NCBI GenBank assembly: GCA_038251405.1
Contig: JBBSBH010000010.1
Location: 1-64,000, forward strand
Length of the DNA: 64,000 nt
Direction of reading: 5' to 3'
Source of the DNA: JADJLQ01 sp038251405
GTDB lineage: Bacteria > Bacteroidota > Bacteroidia > Chitinophagales > Saprospiraceae
In this document: one piece after another, positions 19,223 to 28,550 of the stretch
Layout of the letters: each line of letters starts with the position of its first letter
Numbering within the stretch: the first letter of the stretch is position 1
The notes under the pieces: generated by a model
Told to the model about the DNA's origin: nothing
Seen by the model: the letters and a program-made list of their open reading frames with translations, nothing else
Database searches by the model: none
Translations under genes and position numbers: made by a program

Positions 19223-20360
19223 TTTTTAGCGCATTATCCAAATCTTCGATTAAATCATCAGCATCTTCTATACCAATGCTTAGCCTGATCAGGGAATCGG
19301 TAAGACCTACTTTCATCCTTTCCTCTTTTGGAATAGATGCATGCGTCATACTTGCCGGATGTCCTATCAAGGACTCTACACCACCCAGGGATTCGGCCAA
19401 TGAAAAAAGATGCGTATTACTTAATACTTTATGGGCAGTGGCGACATCATTCTTTATCAAATCAAAGGAAATCATGGCGCCAAATTGTTTCATTTGTTTC
19501 TTAGCTATAGCATGATTTGAATGACTGATAAATCCGGGAAAAAATACTTTCGATACCTGGGGATGACCAGCAAGATAATCAGCAATTTTTGCTGCATTCT
19601 CACAGGCACGCTGTACACGCACATGTAATGTCTTTATACCCCGCAAAATCAAAAAACAATCCATAGGCCCGGGTATTGCACCAGTAGCATTTTGAATGAA
19701 ATGCAATTGATCTGCCAGTTCTTTGGACTTCACTACCAAGGCTCCATGTATCACATCTGAGTGACCACCAAGATACTTGGTAGCAGAGTGTAATACAATA
19801 TCAGCACCATAATCCAGGGGATTTTGTAAATATGGGGAAGCGAAGGTATTATCCACGCATACCATGATATCATGTTGTTTGGCCAGATCACATACTAACT
19901 CTAAGTCTATGATATTCAACATAGGGTTAGTAGGGGTTTCTATCCAGAGTAATTTTACGCCTGGCAATACAGATGCCCGGGCAGTCTTTTCATCAGCCAG
20001 ATTTACAAAACTCGATTGAATACCATACTTTTCATAGACTCGTTTTATCTGACGGAAAGATCCGCCGTAAAGATCATTAGTAGATAGTATTTTATCACCT
20101 GGATGGAGCAGTTTCATTACTGCATCCTGAGCTGCTAATCCACTGGCGAAGCAAATTCCGTAATTGCCATTTTCTAATGCTGCCAAATTAGCTTCTAAAA
20201 CCGACCGTGTGGGATTTTGGGTGCGTGCATATTCATATCCCTGGTGATCACCAGGTGCATTTTGTACATAGGTAGATGTCTGGAAAATAGGGGTCATGAT
20301 AGCGCCGGTAGATGGATCTGGTTCTATGCCGGCATGGATTAATTTGGTAGCGAACTTCAT
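19215..20360 (-). CDS. Cystathionine gamma-synthase / gamma-lyase (PLP enzyme)
   Basis: A 381-residue PLP enzyme of the Cys/Met metabolism family. The cofactor lysine is K195 in HSATKYLGGHSD; YEYARTQNPTRSVLE and IETPTNPMLNIIDL are family signatures. It either makes cystathionine from O-acyl/phosphohomoserine and cysteine or breaks it down; sequence alone does not separate metB from lyase activities. Threonine-branch genes thrA/thrB lie 15 kb away and could supply the phosphohomoserine substrate, but that link is only an inference. It is followed by radC with an overlap. Confidence 0.9.
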   Translation of the reverse strand: MKFATKLIHAGIEPDPSTGAIMTPIFQTSTYVQNAPGDHQGYEYARTQNPTRSVLEANLAALENGNYGICFASGLAAQDAVMKLLHPGDKILSTNDLYGGSFRQIKRVYEKYGIQSSFVNLADEKTARASVLPGVKLLWIETPTNPMLNIIDLELVCDLAKQHDIMVCVDNTFASPYLQNPLDYGADIVLHSATKYLGGHSDVIHGALVVKSKELADQLHFIQNATGAIPGPMDCFLILRGIKTLHVRVQRACENAAKIADYLAGHPQVSKVFFPGFISHSNHAIAKKQMKQFGAMISFDLIKNDVATAHKVLSNTHLFSLAESLGGVESLIGHPASMTHASIPKEERMKVGLTDSLIRLSIGIEDADDLIEDLDNALKNA

Positions 20361-20402
20361 GTGGGCAAAGGTACTTTATTTGCCAGTTTTGAGATATTAG
20401 TG

Positions 20403-20431
20403 ATTGACATTGATTTAGAGACTTATTTTTG
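20403..20431 (+). promoter_or_regulatory. Candidate promoter for the broken DUF5618 gene
   Basis: ATTG (20403-20406), a 17-bp spacer and TATTTTTG (20424-20431) resemble the Bacteroidota promoter. The ATG follows at 20438, only 6 bp after the box, so the leader would be very short or absent. Confidence 0.35.
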
Positions 20432-20437
20432 TACACA

Positions 20438-20748
20438 ATGAATTCATCTATAAAAGAAGCAAACAGATACCTTGCTAATGCCAAAGAGTTATTAGAAGAG
20501 AAGGCTAAAAGAGAAAATGGCTTTTATCGCGATAAAAAATACATCCGATTGGCGGGCCATGCTGCAATAAGACAAAAGCTAATCCCAAATCGGTAGATAC
20601 TTATAGGGCATTTTTAAGCACATACTATAATAAAATGCTTACCGAGTTTAACAATCTTTATGAATTCCTGTTATTAGGCTACTATGGTAATAGAGATGCT
20701 GTATTTATAAAACATGGAATGAGGATAACCAAAGATTTTTATCAATAA
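20438..20748 (+). pseudogene. Frameshifted DUF5618 gene
   Basis: From ATG 20438 the frame reads NSSIKEANRYLANAKELL then FYRDKKYIRLAGHAA, the N-terminal half of DUF5618 (a small Bacteroidota helical family of unknown function). It then stops early at 20594-20596. A second frame resumes just before and reads KSVDTYRAFLS, NKMLTEFNNLYEF and LLGYYGNRDAVFIKHGMRIT to TAA 20746-20748, the family's C-terminal half. The family's central Trp-Asn-Gly segment (about 11 residues) is missing at the join. So a small deletion plus frameshift has broken the gene. Confidence 0.7.
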
Positions 20749-20881
20749 AGTATCGTCCAGATTAAATTGATAATAAAATCAATAGTACTATGCTGACTTT
20801 TTAGGAATTAATTAACTCCCGGATTTTATTTCCAGGATCAATATTGACTAATTTTATATTACATCATTTCAATTTCAAGCT

Positions 20882-21448
20882 ATGACTAGACTTTTCCTCT
20901 TGATAGTAGTTCCTTTTTTTTGTATTGGTATTTCACTGAGTCAGTCTAATTTGAACCTAAGCTTTGAAAATCCGACTACTAATATGCCCAGTATATGGGA
21001 AACCAAAAGCTCAGAAAATTATTCCTATAAAATAGATAATTCAATTGCTTTTTGTGGTAGGAATAGTTTACAGTTTAAAGGAATAGATCATGTAATAGAT
21101 ACTACCCAAAAATATGATTTTATAGCAAGTGGGCTTTTATTACCGTTGGATAAAGTAAAAGGAAAAAAAGTACAAATAAAGGCAATGTCTAAAATCAATA
21201 ATGTTCAACTTGATACGGCAATTTATATAAGTGTAATGAAAAATGAAACTGCTTCTGCATATGATAATTCCTCTCAAAAAAAGAAAGGGTGTTCATTTAA
21301 CGGAACACATAATTGGACACAGCTTGAAGCAGGGGTAGATGTAGACAAATATGCAGACCTGGTGAGTATTGGAGTGTTTCTAGCTGGAGCAGGAACTGTG
21401 AATATAGATTGTTTTGAAGTGTATATAGATGGAGTATTATTAAAATGA
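20882..21448 (+). CDS. Exported protein with a carbohydrate-binding-module-like fold (hypothetical)
   Basis: A 188-residue protein with a signal peptide (residues 1-20, ending SLSQS). The rest is predicted beta-rich, with NLSFENP near the start, GRNSLQFKG in the middle and a C-terminal DCFEVYIDG, the pattern of CBM- or DUF4886-adjacent jelly-roll domains in Bacteroidota. No catalytic motif is seen. I do not recognise a named family. It stands alone, 70 bp upstream of the thioredoxin-like gene. Confidence 0.65.
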   Translation: MTRLFLLIVVPFFCIGISLSQSNLNLSFENPTTNMPSIWETKSSENYSYKIDNSIAFCGRNSLQFKGIDHVIDTTQKYDFIASGLLLPLDKVKGKKVQIKAMSKINNVQLDTAIYISVMKNETASAYDNSSQKKKGCSFNGTHNWTQLEAGVDVDKYADLVSIGVFLAGAGTVNIDCFEVYIDGVLLK

Positions 21449-21494
21449 AATTAACCTTTGCCAGTTTTCACCACTGCGTATATAAAAACTATCG

Positions 21495-21502
21495 TATTTT
21501 TG
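21495..21502 (+). promoter_or_regulatory. Candidate -7 element for the thioredoxin-like gene
   Basis: TATTTTTG matches TAnnTTTG and ends 18 bp before ATG 21521. No -33 TTTG lies at the correct distance. Confidence 0.35.
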
Positions 21503-21520
21503 TAAGCTAAATTTTAGAAT

Positions 21521-22030
21521 ATGTCTACATCTATATTTTCCCTCAAAACATTATTTGCAGTATTGTTATTTAGTTCTTTAGCAATAGCTGGTTATAGCCA
21601 GGAAAAATATACACCTGAAAATGTAGGCTGGTTAGTAAATGTAGATGATGCGTATGCTAAATCAAAAAAAACAGGTAAACCGATCCTGGCCAATTTTACA
21701 GGCAGTGATTGGTGTGGCTGGTGCAAAAGATTATCTGCCGCAGTTTTCACGCAGGATGAGTTTAAAAAATGGGCAGATAAAAATGTGGTTTTATTGGAAT
21801 TGGATTTTCCAAGAGCAAAAGTGATTCCTCAACAAATACAAGCTCAGAATCAATCTTTGCAACAGGCCTTTAATATCACTGGCTATCCTACTATATGGGT
21901 ATTTGATCTGGATAAGGACAAGAGTAATCAATACAGCATTAAAGCCCTGGGTAAAACGGGATACACGCCTACTGTGAAAGAATTTACCAGTGGAGTAGAT
22001 CAAATGATTGCCCGACGCACCAAGGTCTAA
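21521..22030 (+). CDS. Exported thioredoxin-family protein
   Basis: A 169-residue protein with a signal peptide (to about residue 27, AGYSQ) and a thioredoxin fold of the DUF255/thioredoxin_7 type. The redox motif is W-C65-G-W-C68 within FTGSDWCGWCKRL, and the cis-Pro motif is GYPTIWVFD. It should act as a periplasmic disulfide reductase or isomerase. Its stop overlaps the convergent dehydrogenase stop by 4 bp. Confidence 0.9.
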   Translation: MSTSIFSLKTLFAVLLFSSLAIAGYSQEKYTPENVGWLVNVDDAYAKSKKTGKPILANFTGSDWCGWCKRLSAAVFTQDEFKKWADKNVVLLELDFPRAKVIPQQIQAQNQSLQQAFNITGYPTIWVFDLDKDKSNQYSIKALGKTGYTPTVKEFTSGVDQMIARRTKV

Positions 22031-23772
22031 ATTTCTTTTTCATTTCCTTTTTTACATCCAATCACTTTATATATAGTGGCATTGCTCTTGGTAAAAATAT
22101 ACAATTCTCCTTCCGCATCCATTCCAAATCTTAGATCTACCCGAGTATTGCCTGTAACGGTCTCCAGATTAGTTAATTTATCAGCATACTTTAATTTCAT
22201 TTTAAAAATCCGGGCTTGCTGGCCTTGTAGCAGAGTATTAGCTTCTGTGAAAAACAAAGTACCCCTCGGAATATCTCCAAAAATATATTTTCCTTGCAAT
22301 GCTTTTATCTTTCCATGATAGACATATCCCCCGCAAATGGCATTTCCTTCATCGTGATCAAACTGCAGAACAGGATATTCATATGGTAGAGAATCCTGCG
22401 CCGGCAATGGATATACGATTTCAGTATTAGCGAATACATCATATAAAAAGCTTCCTTCCCGGTTAGGCCATCCATAGTCTTTGCCTGGTAATACCAGATT
22501 CAATTCTTCTATGCTGTGCTGACCAATATTGGTAACAAACATGGTGTTCATACCAAGGTGACGATCCCAGGTGAAAATATGGGGATTGCGAAAGCCCCTG
22601 GCCCAGATCTCTTTTACAGCATCATTTTCTTGTAGAAATGGATTGTCAGATGGTATTCCATATTGGCCATTTTTACTATCGTGCTTTGAAGGATCTATTC
22701 TAATGATGCTACCCCAGATCTTTCTATTATTATCACATAAATAAGGATAGCCAGCTACTGCAGATCCACCTTCGCCTATGCCCAGGTAAAGCATTCCAAA
22801 ATCTGGCTCCCCATTTTTATCATAAGGATTAAAGCTCAGATCTTGAAATCCGTGTATGCCAGAGTACATATCTACTCTCATAATTTCACGGGCCGTACCC
22901 TCAAATACTTTGCTGGACGGAGCCTTTGTTTTCCACTCCGTGAGAACCCATTGTACGGTGACTTTAATGCTGTCATCAATAGGAAAATCTGCAGGAGCAG
23001 TCTTAGGTGGTTCGGTATGAGTAGTATATAGCAAACCATTTTTTTCGAACTCTGGATGAAAAGCAAAACTTCCAAATCCTGTAGCCAACCCCGGATTATC
23101 AATAAATTTTGGAACTAAGGATTTAAGATCAAAATAAATTTGCACCGTATCCTTAACCATCTCATATAAAGTGCCTCGCAGATCCAATATAAAATTTCGA
23201 CTTCCTGATTTAGTTTTAATAAAGGCCATTTTATTGATTCTAGCCAATGGCGATTTTTCTGCCGTGTATGGTAAAGTCATTATTTTTCTGATCTCTACCA
23301 CCAGATCCGATTCTTGTATTTTCTCTTTAATGGGATCAATCAAACCACCGGGTCTATTGTTTTTATTTTTTGAAGCGCCATCTGAAAATTTATGAATAAA
23401 ACCTAATAAATGCTCCAGTTCGGCATCTTGAAGTGACGCAAAGGGAGGCATGTACTGTTTGTAAGTAGTAAATAAGCCTTTTGCTCTTTCATCACCACTT
23501 TGTATTACGCTTATAGGATTATGAATAAACTTTTTCAACCAGTCTTTTTGCACATCTCGGGTGATACCAGTGAGATTAGGACCTATTCCATTTTCTTCAA
23601 AACTATGACAGCTAGCACAATTTTGATTGAATAATGACATTCCATGTTGAACAGAGAGCTCATCTGTAGAAAATTTCTCTACCACCTGAGGTGCCGGGGC
23701 CTCTTTACAAAAAGAAAAGAATAGCGGGAAAGCAAAACAAATCTGTAAAAGGGATTTTATAATTTTATTCAT
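22027..23772 (-). CDS. Cytochrome c / PQQ-type sugar dehydrogenase lipoprotein
   Basis: A 581-residue protein with a lipoprotein-like signal (Cys 22 in FFSFCKE). It has a mono-haem cytochrome c domain (C52-A-S-C55-H56; distal Met likely in YMPPFASL) followed by a six-bladed glucose/sorbosone dehydrogenase beta-propeller. Family motifs include GLYYTTHT-like, DLSFNPYDKNGEPDFGMLYL, YGIPSDNPF, EIWARGFRNPHIFTWDR and GKDYGWPNREGS. It would oxidise a sugar or aldose with PQQ and pass electrons to the fused haem. No PQQ synthesis genes are in the window. Confidence 0.88.
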   Translation of the reverse strand: MNKIIKSLLQICFAFPLFFSFCKEAPAPQVVEKFSTDELSVQHGMSLFNQNCASCHSFEENGIGPNLTGITRDVQKDWLKKFIHNPISVIQSGDERAKGLFTTYKQYMPPFASLQDAELEHLLGFIHKFSDGASKNKNNRPGGLIDPIKEKIQESDLVVEIRKIMTLPYTAEKSPLARINKMAFIKTKSGSRNFILDLRGTLYEMVKDTVQIYFDLKSLVPKFIDNPGLATGFGSFAFHPEFEKNGLLYTTHTEPPKTAPADFPIDDSIKVTVQWVLTEWKTKAPSSKVFEGTAREIMRVDMYSGIHGFQDLSFNPYDKNGEPDFGMLYLGIGEGGSAVAGYPYLCDNNRKIWGSIIRIDPSKHDSKNGQYGIPSDNPFLQENDAVKEIWARGFRNPHIFTWDRHLGMNTMFVTNIGQHSIEELNLVLPGKDYGWPNREGSFLYDVFANTEIVYPLPAQDSLPYEYPVLQFDHDEGNAICGGYVYHGKIKALQGKYIFGDIPRGTLFFTEANTLLQGQQARIFKMKLKYADKLTNLETVTGNTRVDLRFGMDAEGELYIFTKSNATIYKVIGCKKGNEKEI

Positions 23773-23835
23773 GCAAATGAAAGATAGTAAAATAATATAA
23801 TTTTAATAAGAGTATACCCAAGGGATAAGTAATAT

Positions 23836-25296
23836 TTATAAGTATTCTACTTTGACCAGGTTGAGTCTAAGGCTTCTCTGTGAGGGAACAATAAACGTAT
23901 TAGAGGAAGTCTGAATAGCATCTCTAAATCTTAATTGCAATCGTACATATTCGGTGCTTAAAACACTTTTTCGCTGATACTGCCCATTAGCTGAAACAAT
24001 GTATTCACTTACTGTGTTTTCAGTGCTGATTTCATCATTATATACCAGCCTCAATCTTGATGGGTTCTTAAATAAAAAGAAAGAGGAATACATACCATCA
24101 TCATCGTGAGAATATTGTTTTTTGTGCAGCACATTAGACCAGGTCAGATCACCTTCTTTATTAATCGCAAATAAAGCCATGTCTTCATAATAGTAGTCTA
24201 CTAAAAGCGGGGCTCTAAAACCATAGGGGTTTCCTGCTACAGTGGATCTGGAAGGTATACCGTAAGAGGCCCTTCGCTCATATTCTTTTTTTATTTCAGT
24301 GATCAATATAGCACCGCCATCATTCTTTAGCGCAATATCAGTCACCTCTAATTGATTAAATTCATTCTTGTCTTTTGACCTTCTTTTGATTTCTTCGTCA
24401 AACCTGTTTTCAAACGGATGCATGGTAACTTTTTCGTTGGTACCGGGTTTTAGTGGGTGTTGAATAAAATAGATACCCTCGGCTTTATTTAGATTTTTTT
24501 GAGTGTAAATCCCACCTCCCACTATTTGATCATTTTCATTGTCATATACAAATTTGGAATGGAAACTTACAAATCGAAAGACCGGTATAATATAGGCCTC
24601 ATTGACTTCAACAGTGCCATAAAACTTATGTACTTCAAATATATGCTTGTCTTTTTTTGTCCGAAAATTACTCTTCTCAAAAATGACCATTTGATCTCCC
24701 TTATTACTTACTAACATACTTCTGAATTCATCTCGCAGATCAGTCTCTTTGAATAAAATGGTACGATCACTTATTTTTTTATGTGACCTCAGATCAAATA
24801 CAGCAGTTTTCATTTCATGCGCTTCATGCACGGAGAAAAACAAAATCTTTGACTTATCTTCTGATTTTGCCACCTTAAGCTCGGGATTAAAAAGCACATC
24901 TTCATAAACTTTTAAAGTGTCTGATCTTACTAAAATTCCCAATTGATCGAATTGATCTCCCTGTATATAGAAATTTCCTTTATTGCGAAATCCATAAAAA
25001 ACATAGAAAGTAGTGTCTAAAGGAAGAGTTGCCAGTATAATACAATTTCTGTCTGATAAACTTATATCAATATCTTCTTTATGCTTTAGATTTTGATCAA
25101 ATCGCCTGATCTCATATTTACTTCCTCTGTCCCTGAACAAAATCACAGTACTATCTATCTGACCCACTAAGTCATACGACAAATCATTTCTGAGTTGGAT
25201 TTCGTCCGATACAGTCACTTTTTGCGCACTACTTTTTGCAGTACAAAATAGTAATATAACTACTTGAAAAATTGATTTAAAATAAATTTTTGACAT
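23836..25296 (-). CDS. Exported protein of unknown function
   Basis: A 486-residue protein starting at ATG 25296, with a signal peptide (MSKIYFKSIFQVVILLFCTA then SSAQ). The mature part is strand-rich and repeatedly shows short patterns such as DSTVILFRDRG, FYVFYGFRNKG and GGAILITEIKKE, suggesting a beta-propeller-like fold. No catalytic motif or named family is recognised. The frame extends to a TTG at 25320, which I consider less likely. It lies downstream of the ScyD-like gene, separated by a terminator. Confidence 0.7.
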   Translation of the reverse strand: MSKIYFKSIFQVVILLFCTAKSSAQKVTVSDEIQLRNDLSYDLVGQIDSTVILFRDRGSKYEIRRFDQNLKHKEDIDISLSDRNCIILATLPLDTTFYVFYGFRNKGNFYIQGDQFDQLGILVRSDTLKVYEDVLFNPELKVAKSEDKSKILFFSVHEAHEMKTAVFDLRSHKKISDRTILFKETDLRDEFRSMLVSNKGDQMVIFEKSNFRTKKDKHIFEVHKFYGTVEVNEAYIIPVFRFVSFHSKFVYDNENDQIVGGGIYTQKNLNKAEGIYFIQHPLKPGTNEKVTMHPFENRFDEEIKRRSKDKNEFNQLEVTDIALKNDGGAILITEIKKEYERRASYGIPSRSTVAGNPYGFRAPLLVDYYYEDMALFAINKEGDLTWSNVLHKKQYSHDDDGMYSSFFLFKNPSRLRLVYNDEISTENTVSEYIVSANGQYQRKSVLSTEYVRLQLRFRDAIQTSSNTFIVPSQRSLRLNLVKVEYL

Positions 25297-25355
25297 TACT
25301 CTTTTAAAGGTATTCTTCAAATATAATGGCTTCTAAGAAAACAGGCATAAAAGAA

Positions 25356-25383
25356 AAAGGATGCCTGGAGCCAGACATCCTTT
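25356..25383 (-). terminator. Rho-independent terminator after the ScyD-like gene
   Basis: An 8-bp stem (aaaggatg/catccttt) encloses an inner ctgg/ccag stem. On the minus strand it is followed by a T-rich run (TTCTTTTA). It lies 25 bp beyond the stop at 25408. Confidence 0.75.
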
Positions 25384-25407
25384 GTTAGAGTTAAAAATAT
25401 TGAAATA

Positions 25408-26712
25408 TTACTTTACTATGTTTACTTTTTTAGAAACAATTTGGTTGTTTATATTCAGGGTAAGAATATAAGTACCAGCATTATATTTCGAAACATTTAT
25501 TTTATGTTGGGGCCAAACAGGGTCAAGATTTTCTTTTTTATAAATCACTTTACCCGTGATATCAGTCAGTTGCAATTGGATGGCGGCCCCTTCAGCTACA
25601 TTATTCCATTGAATGGTTAAATTGTCAGCCACTGGATTGGGAGCCAGATTAACCTCTACTCCAGGTGATAAGGTCAAAGATCTGGCGTCTAATTTTTCAG
25701 CCGGGATATCACCTCCCAATACCCTGCCGGTGAATAAATCGGTCACATAAAACTTCCTATCTTGGTACAGTGTAAGTCCAGACCCGGGACCATAATGTTG
25801 AGCAATAGTATCTATGATCTTTTGTTTTCTAATCCTTATAATCTGCCCGGACCCAAAATCGAATCCTCCGGGTAAAGTAAAAGTGCCAAATTGGTTTGCA
25901 TAAATGGTTCCAAATCTATCCATAGAAAGATCGGTAATCATGGTAAGTCCACTCAAATAAGTAGAGATATTTCCAAGTCTATCCACTTTGTAAATAGCTG
26001 CGGCTCCTTTATTGAATGGAAACCCGGTAAGCGTAGAAACTAAAAACCCTCCATATTTCGGTAAAGCTATTATTCCGGTGGGCACTGCATCTACTACAGG
26101 CGGTCCTACGGGTGTAGGATTTGGCACTCCTCCAAAACGCGCAAACACAGACATATTTTTTCCATTGCGACTTACGCGTATAATGTCATTAGCTGCAGCA
26201 TCGGTGATATACCAAACGCCATCTTCATCTTGAACCGCATTAAATGGATCAGAATCATTGTTTAATGAAGTAGCCAGGCCAAAGGCACCTACATTAAAAG
26301 ATGTTGTAGTATCTGCCATAGTTTTAGCCGGATCTCCAGCTTTAAAGCCTGCCATATCGAAAAAAAGCAATTTTCCGAAATCCGGGCCAAGCGTTGATTT
26401 ACCACCTATCAATACTGCCATCTTTCCATAATCCATAGGGATAGCGTGCCATGGGCCTACAATATCGCCTTCATCAGGATTGACTCCGGAGGGAAGACCT
26501 TTTATCGCAGGGTACTTTTTACCTCTTTTAGTAACCAACATGATAGATCCATCATTATTTCCCGTGCCCGAATTAGAGACCCAAATATTTCCCCATTCGT
26601 CGGCTTTTATACCAATAGGAGAGTCAAGTGAATCCGTCAAAACGGAAAGTTGAGCAGAAAGTGTAGCACTGATTAAAAGTGCCAATAGTGAAAGTAAAAC
26701 TAACTTTTTCAT
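25408..26712 (-). CDS. ScyD/ScyE-like exported beta-propeller with type IX sorting domain
   Basis: A 434-residue protein with a signal peptide (ends ATLSAQ), an NHL/ScyD-like six-bladed propeller (LDSPIGIKADEWGNIWVSN, GDIVGPWHAIP, DEDGVWYITDAAANDIIRV) and a C-terminal type A sorting domain (LAPNPVADNLTIQW ... TGKVIYKKENL ... GTYILTLNINNQIVSKKV). The sorting domain marks it as cargo of the type IX system, to which the PorW-like protein at 15.5 kb belongs, so it should reach the cell surface or medium. The ligand is unknown; ScyD-type names come from scytonemin clusters and do not imply that pathway here. Confidence 0.85.
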   Translation of the reverse strand: MKKLVLLSLLALLISATLSAQLSVLTDSLDSPIGIKADEWGNIWVSNSGTGNNDGSIMLVTKRGKKYPAIKGLPSGVNPDEGDIVGPWHAIPMDYGKMAVLIGGKSTLGPDFGKLLFFDMAGFKAGDPAKTMADTTTSFNVGAFGLATSLNNDSDPFNAVQDEDGVWYITDAAANDIIRVSRNGKNMSVFARFGGVPNPTPVGPPVVDAVPTGIIALPKYGGFLVSTLTGFPFNKGAAAIYKVDRLGNISTYLSGLTMITDLSMDRFGTIYANQFGTFTLPGGFDFGSGQIIRIRKQKIIDTIAQHYGPGSGLTLYQDRKFYVTDLFTGRVLGGDIPAEKLDARSLTLSPGVEVNLAPNPVADNLTIQWNNVAEGAAIQLQLTDITGKVIYKKENLDPVWPQHKINVSKYNAGTYILTLNINNQIVSKKVNIVK

Positions 26713-26908
26713 ATAAATGGTTTTAGATTTTTTAGATTAAAAAATTAATCGGTCATACAGACTTTGACTTGTGTGGGAACATTAAACTATTTCGGGATTA
26801 TATGTAACGAAGCTAATCAAATGTCAGGTCTTCTGTGTTATTTGTTCAGAGATTTTACAAAAATTTTATTCGACAAAACTTTTTTACTTGCTGGCCGTCT
26901 ATTTTGTC

Positions 26909-27721
26909 TTAGGTCTTCATAATGCCGATTCTTGCAATTGCTGTTAATTTATTTTCATTATTAGAATTTGGGGCAAGAAGTAATCCCTTATGATTTCCTC
27001 CAGCCATTGAAAAAACGGCATCATTTTGAAAATTTAAAGGGCATTTACCCATTTGGTTATAAGGCGCCTTAGTGGTAAACAGGTTGTCACAGAATTCTTT
27101 TTCAAAGTAAAGCTGAGAGTTGATCCACTCATCACTATTTACAAATACTTTAAAATGAATATGTGGAATTCTTCCAATATACCAGCAGGGTACTAGAGTA
27201 TCAAAACTTACCCATCCATTTTGATCTGTCCTTTGCAGGCCGCGTAGAAAAGTAGTTTGAGATACTTGTTTTACATGATATTCTCCGTTTGGTTGTTTTT
27301 CTCCGTTTTTTCCGAATAGCATAAACATTTTCCATTCATCGTTGCTTATTTGCTCCGGATAACCACTGTAGTTTCCCTCTGCATCTGCTTGCCATACCTC
27401 TACTACTGCGTTAGAGACTGGAGTACATTCAGGATACTTTATTACTTGCATTCTTAAGTGAAGTAATTCTCCTATTTTATCTTCGACTATATTGTTTCTT
27501 TCTGGTGATGGTAAATAAAAAGGACCTTCTACTTGTTTGGAGGTTAGCACACAGGGATCCATTTCAGTTGGTGAATGGCTTACTACAACTGTAGAATTAT
27601 CCGGAAATGTAAATAACAACTTTCTTATTAGCCTTCTTCTAAAAAGCCATGTTACCAGTAGCCCACTACCAAAGAGACCAAGTGCAGAGATCAAAAATTT
27701 ACGCCTCTTTTCTTTCATCAT
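26909..27721 (-). CDS. Intradiol ring-cleavage dioxygenase-like protein with N-terminal anchor
   Basis: A 270-residue protein of the intradiol dioxygenase fold (catechol/protocatechuate cleavage with non-haem Fe(III)). The iron ligands appear conserved: a Tyr in EGNYSGYPEQ, a Tyr in PCWYIGR and two His in IPHIHFKV. It also has VEGPFYLPSPERN near the N-terminus. A KRRKFLISA leader plus hydrophobic stretch (Tat-like or a membrane anchor) places it outside the cytoplasm, unlike classic catabolic enzymes. No aromatic-degradation genes surround it, so its substrate is open. Confidence 0.85.
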   Translation of the reverse strand: MMKEKRRKFLISALGLFGSGLLVTWLFRRRLIRKLLFTFPDNSTVVVSHSPTEMDPCVLTSKQVEGPFYLPSPERNNIVEDKIGELLHLRMQVIKYPECTPVSNAVVEVWQADAEGNYSGYPEQISNDEWKMFMLFGKNGEKQPNGEYHVKQVSQTTFLRGLQRTDQNGWVSFDTLVPCWYIGRIPHIHFKVFVNSDEWINSQLYFEKEFCDNLFTTKAPYNQMGKCPLNFQNDAVFSMAGGNHKGLLLAPNSNNENKLTAIARIGIMKT

Positions 27722-27821
27722 TTAAATTTTAGTTTTGATAAGCGTTGATTCGGGTCCCCAGGTAGTTGCTCCGGGTTAGAAGTTTATGTAAAATACTAAA
27801 CAATAATAAGGGTCAGCAGCT

Positions 27822-28289
27822 TTATTTTTTTGCTTCCATCATGGGCATTTCCATTATGGGTATTAAAGCATCAGCTTCTACCAACCATTTTCCTCCTGTC
27901 TTCTTTAATATCGCTAATCCATTATTTTTACTTTTCATGGTTTGTCCCTGCATTTTCATTTCATCTTCTGTCTGCCAGGTAATGAGGGCCACATCCGGAG
28001 TAATAAATTTTACTTCGGGATTAGAAGGGGTGAATTTGGGCTTTTCATCCATCATTTTCATGAAGGTGTCCCAGCTGGTTCTGATTTCAGATTTGCTTTT
28101 ATAAATGTTGCCATCCGGTGAAATCTCCCAGGCATTGGCTGAATAATAGGTGAATCCTTTCTCAGTTTCTCCTGAATTGAATGCTTCATAAATGTGATTC
28201 CAAACTTTTAATATTTCAGCATCTTTGGATTGGGCTGAAAGTCTACCGATTACTGCGAACGCAATACAAATGATAAATAATTTTTTCAT
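27822..28289 (-). CDS. Exported NTF2/SnoaL-like (DUF4440) protein
   Basis: A 155-residue protein with a signal peptide (ends RLSAQS) and a SnoaL-like cone fold: WNHIYEAFNSGETEKGFTYY, TSWDTFMKMMDEK, DVALITWQTEDEM and GLAILKKTGGKWLV. Members are small-molecule binding or stress proteins; no catalytic residues can be assigned. It follows the dioxygenase gene's orientation and may be expressed with it. Confidence 0.78.
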   Translation of the reverse strand: MKKLFIICIAFAVIGRLSAQSKDAEILKVWNHIYEAFNSGETEKGFTYYSANAWEISPDGNIYKSKSEIRTSWDTFMKMMDEKPKFTPSNPEVKFITPDVALITWQTEDEMKMQGQTMKSKNNGLAILKKTGGKWLVEADALIPIMEMPMMEAKK

Positions 28290-28550
28290 AATTATGATTG
28301 TTTAATTTTGATTTAATAGGTCAAAGTTATAGTAAGAAAAAGGGGTAGGGTTCAGAGGAATTGCGTAATCTGTATCAGTAGATTTGCGTATTTTTAAGAT
28401 TGAGATTTGCTTTTATTCAAATGTTCTATTAGGGCGAAATTCTATTTTGTGATACTTTTGTGATAATTCTGTGACTCGCATGTGATAGTTGATTTTCAAT
28501 TTTGTGTTGAATTTATTTATCAAAACCGTTAATCTTTAAAACACTAAAAA

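Noticed and set aside
20364..20384. Hairpin ggcaaa/tttgcc just upstream of the cystathionine synthase start, considered as a riboswitch
   Set aside because: Only 77 nt separates it from the next gene start, with no SAM-riboswitch-like core; a 6-bp stem is expected by chance.
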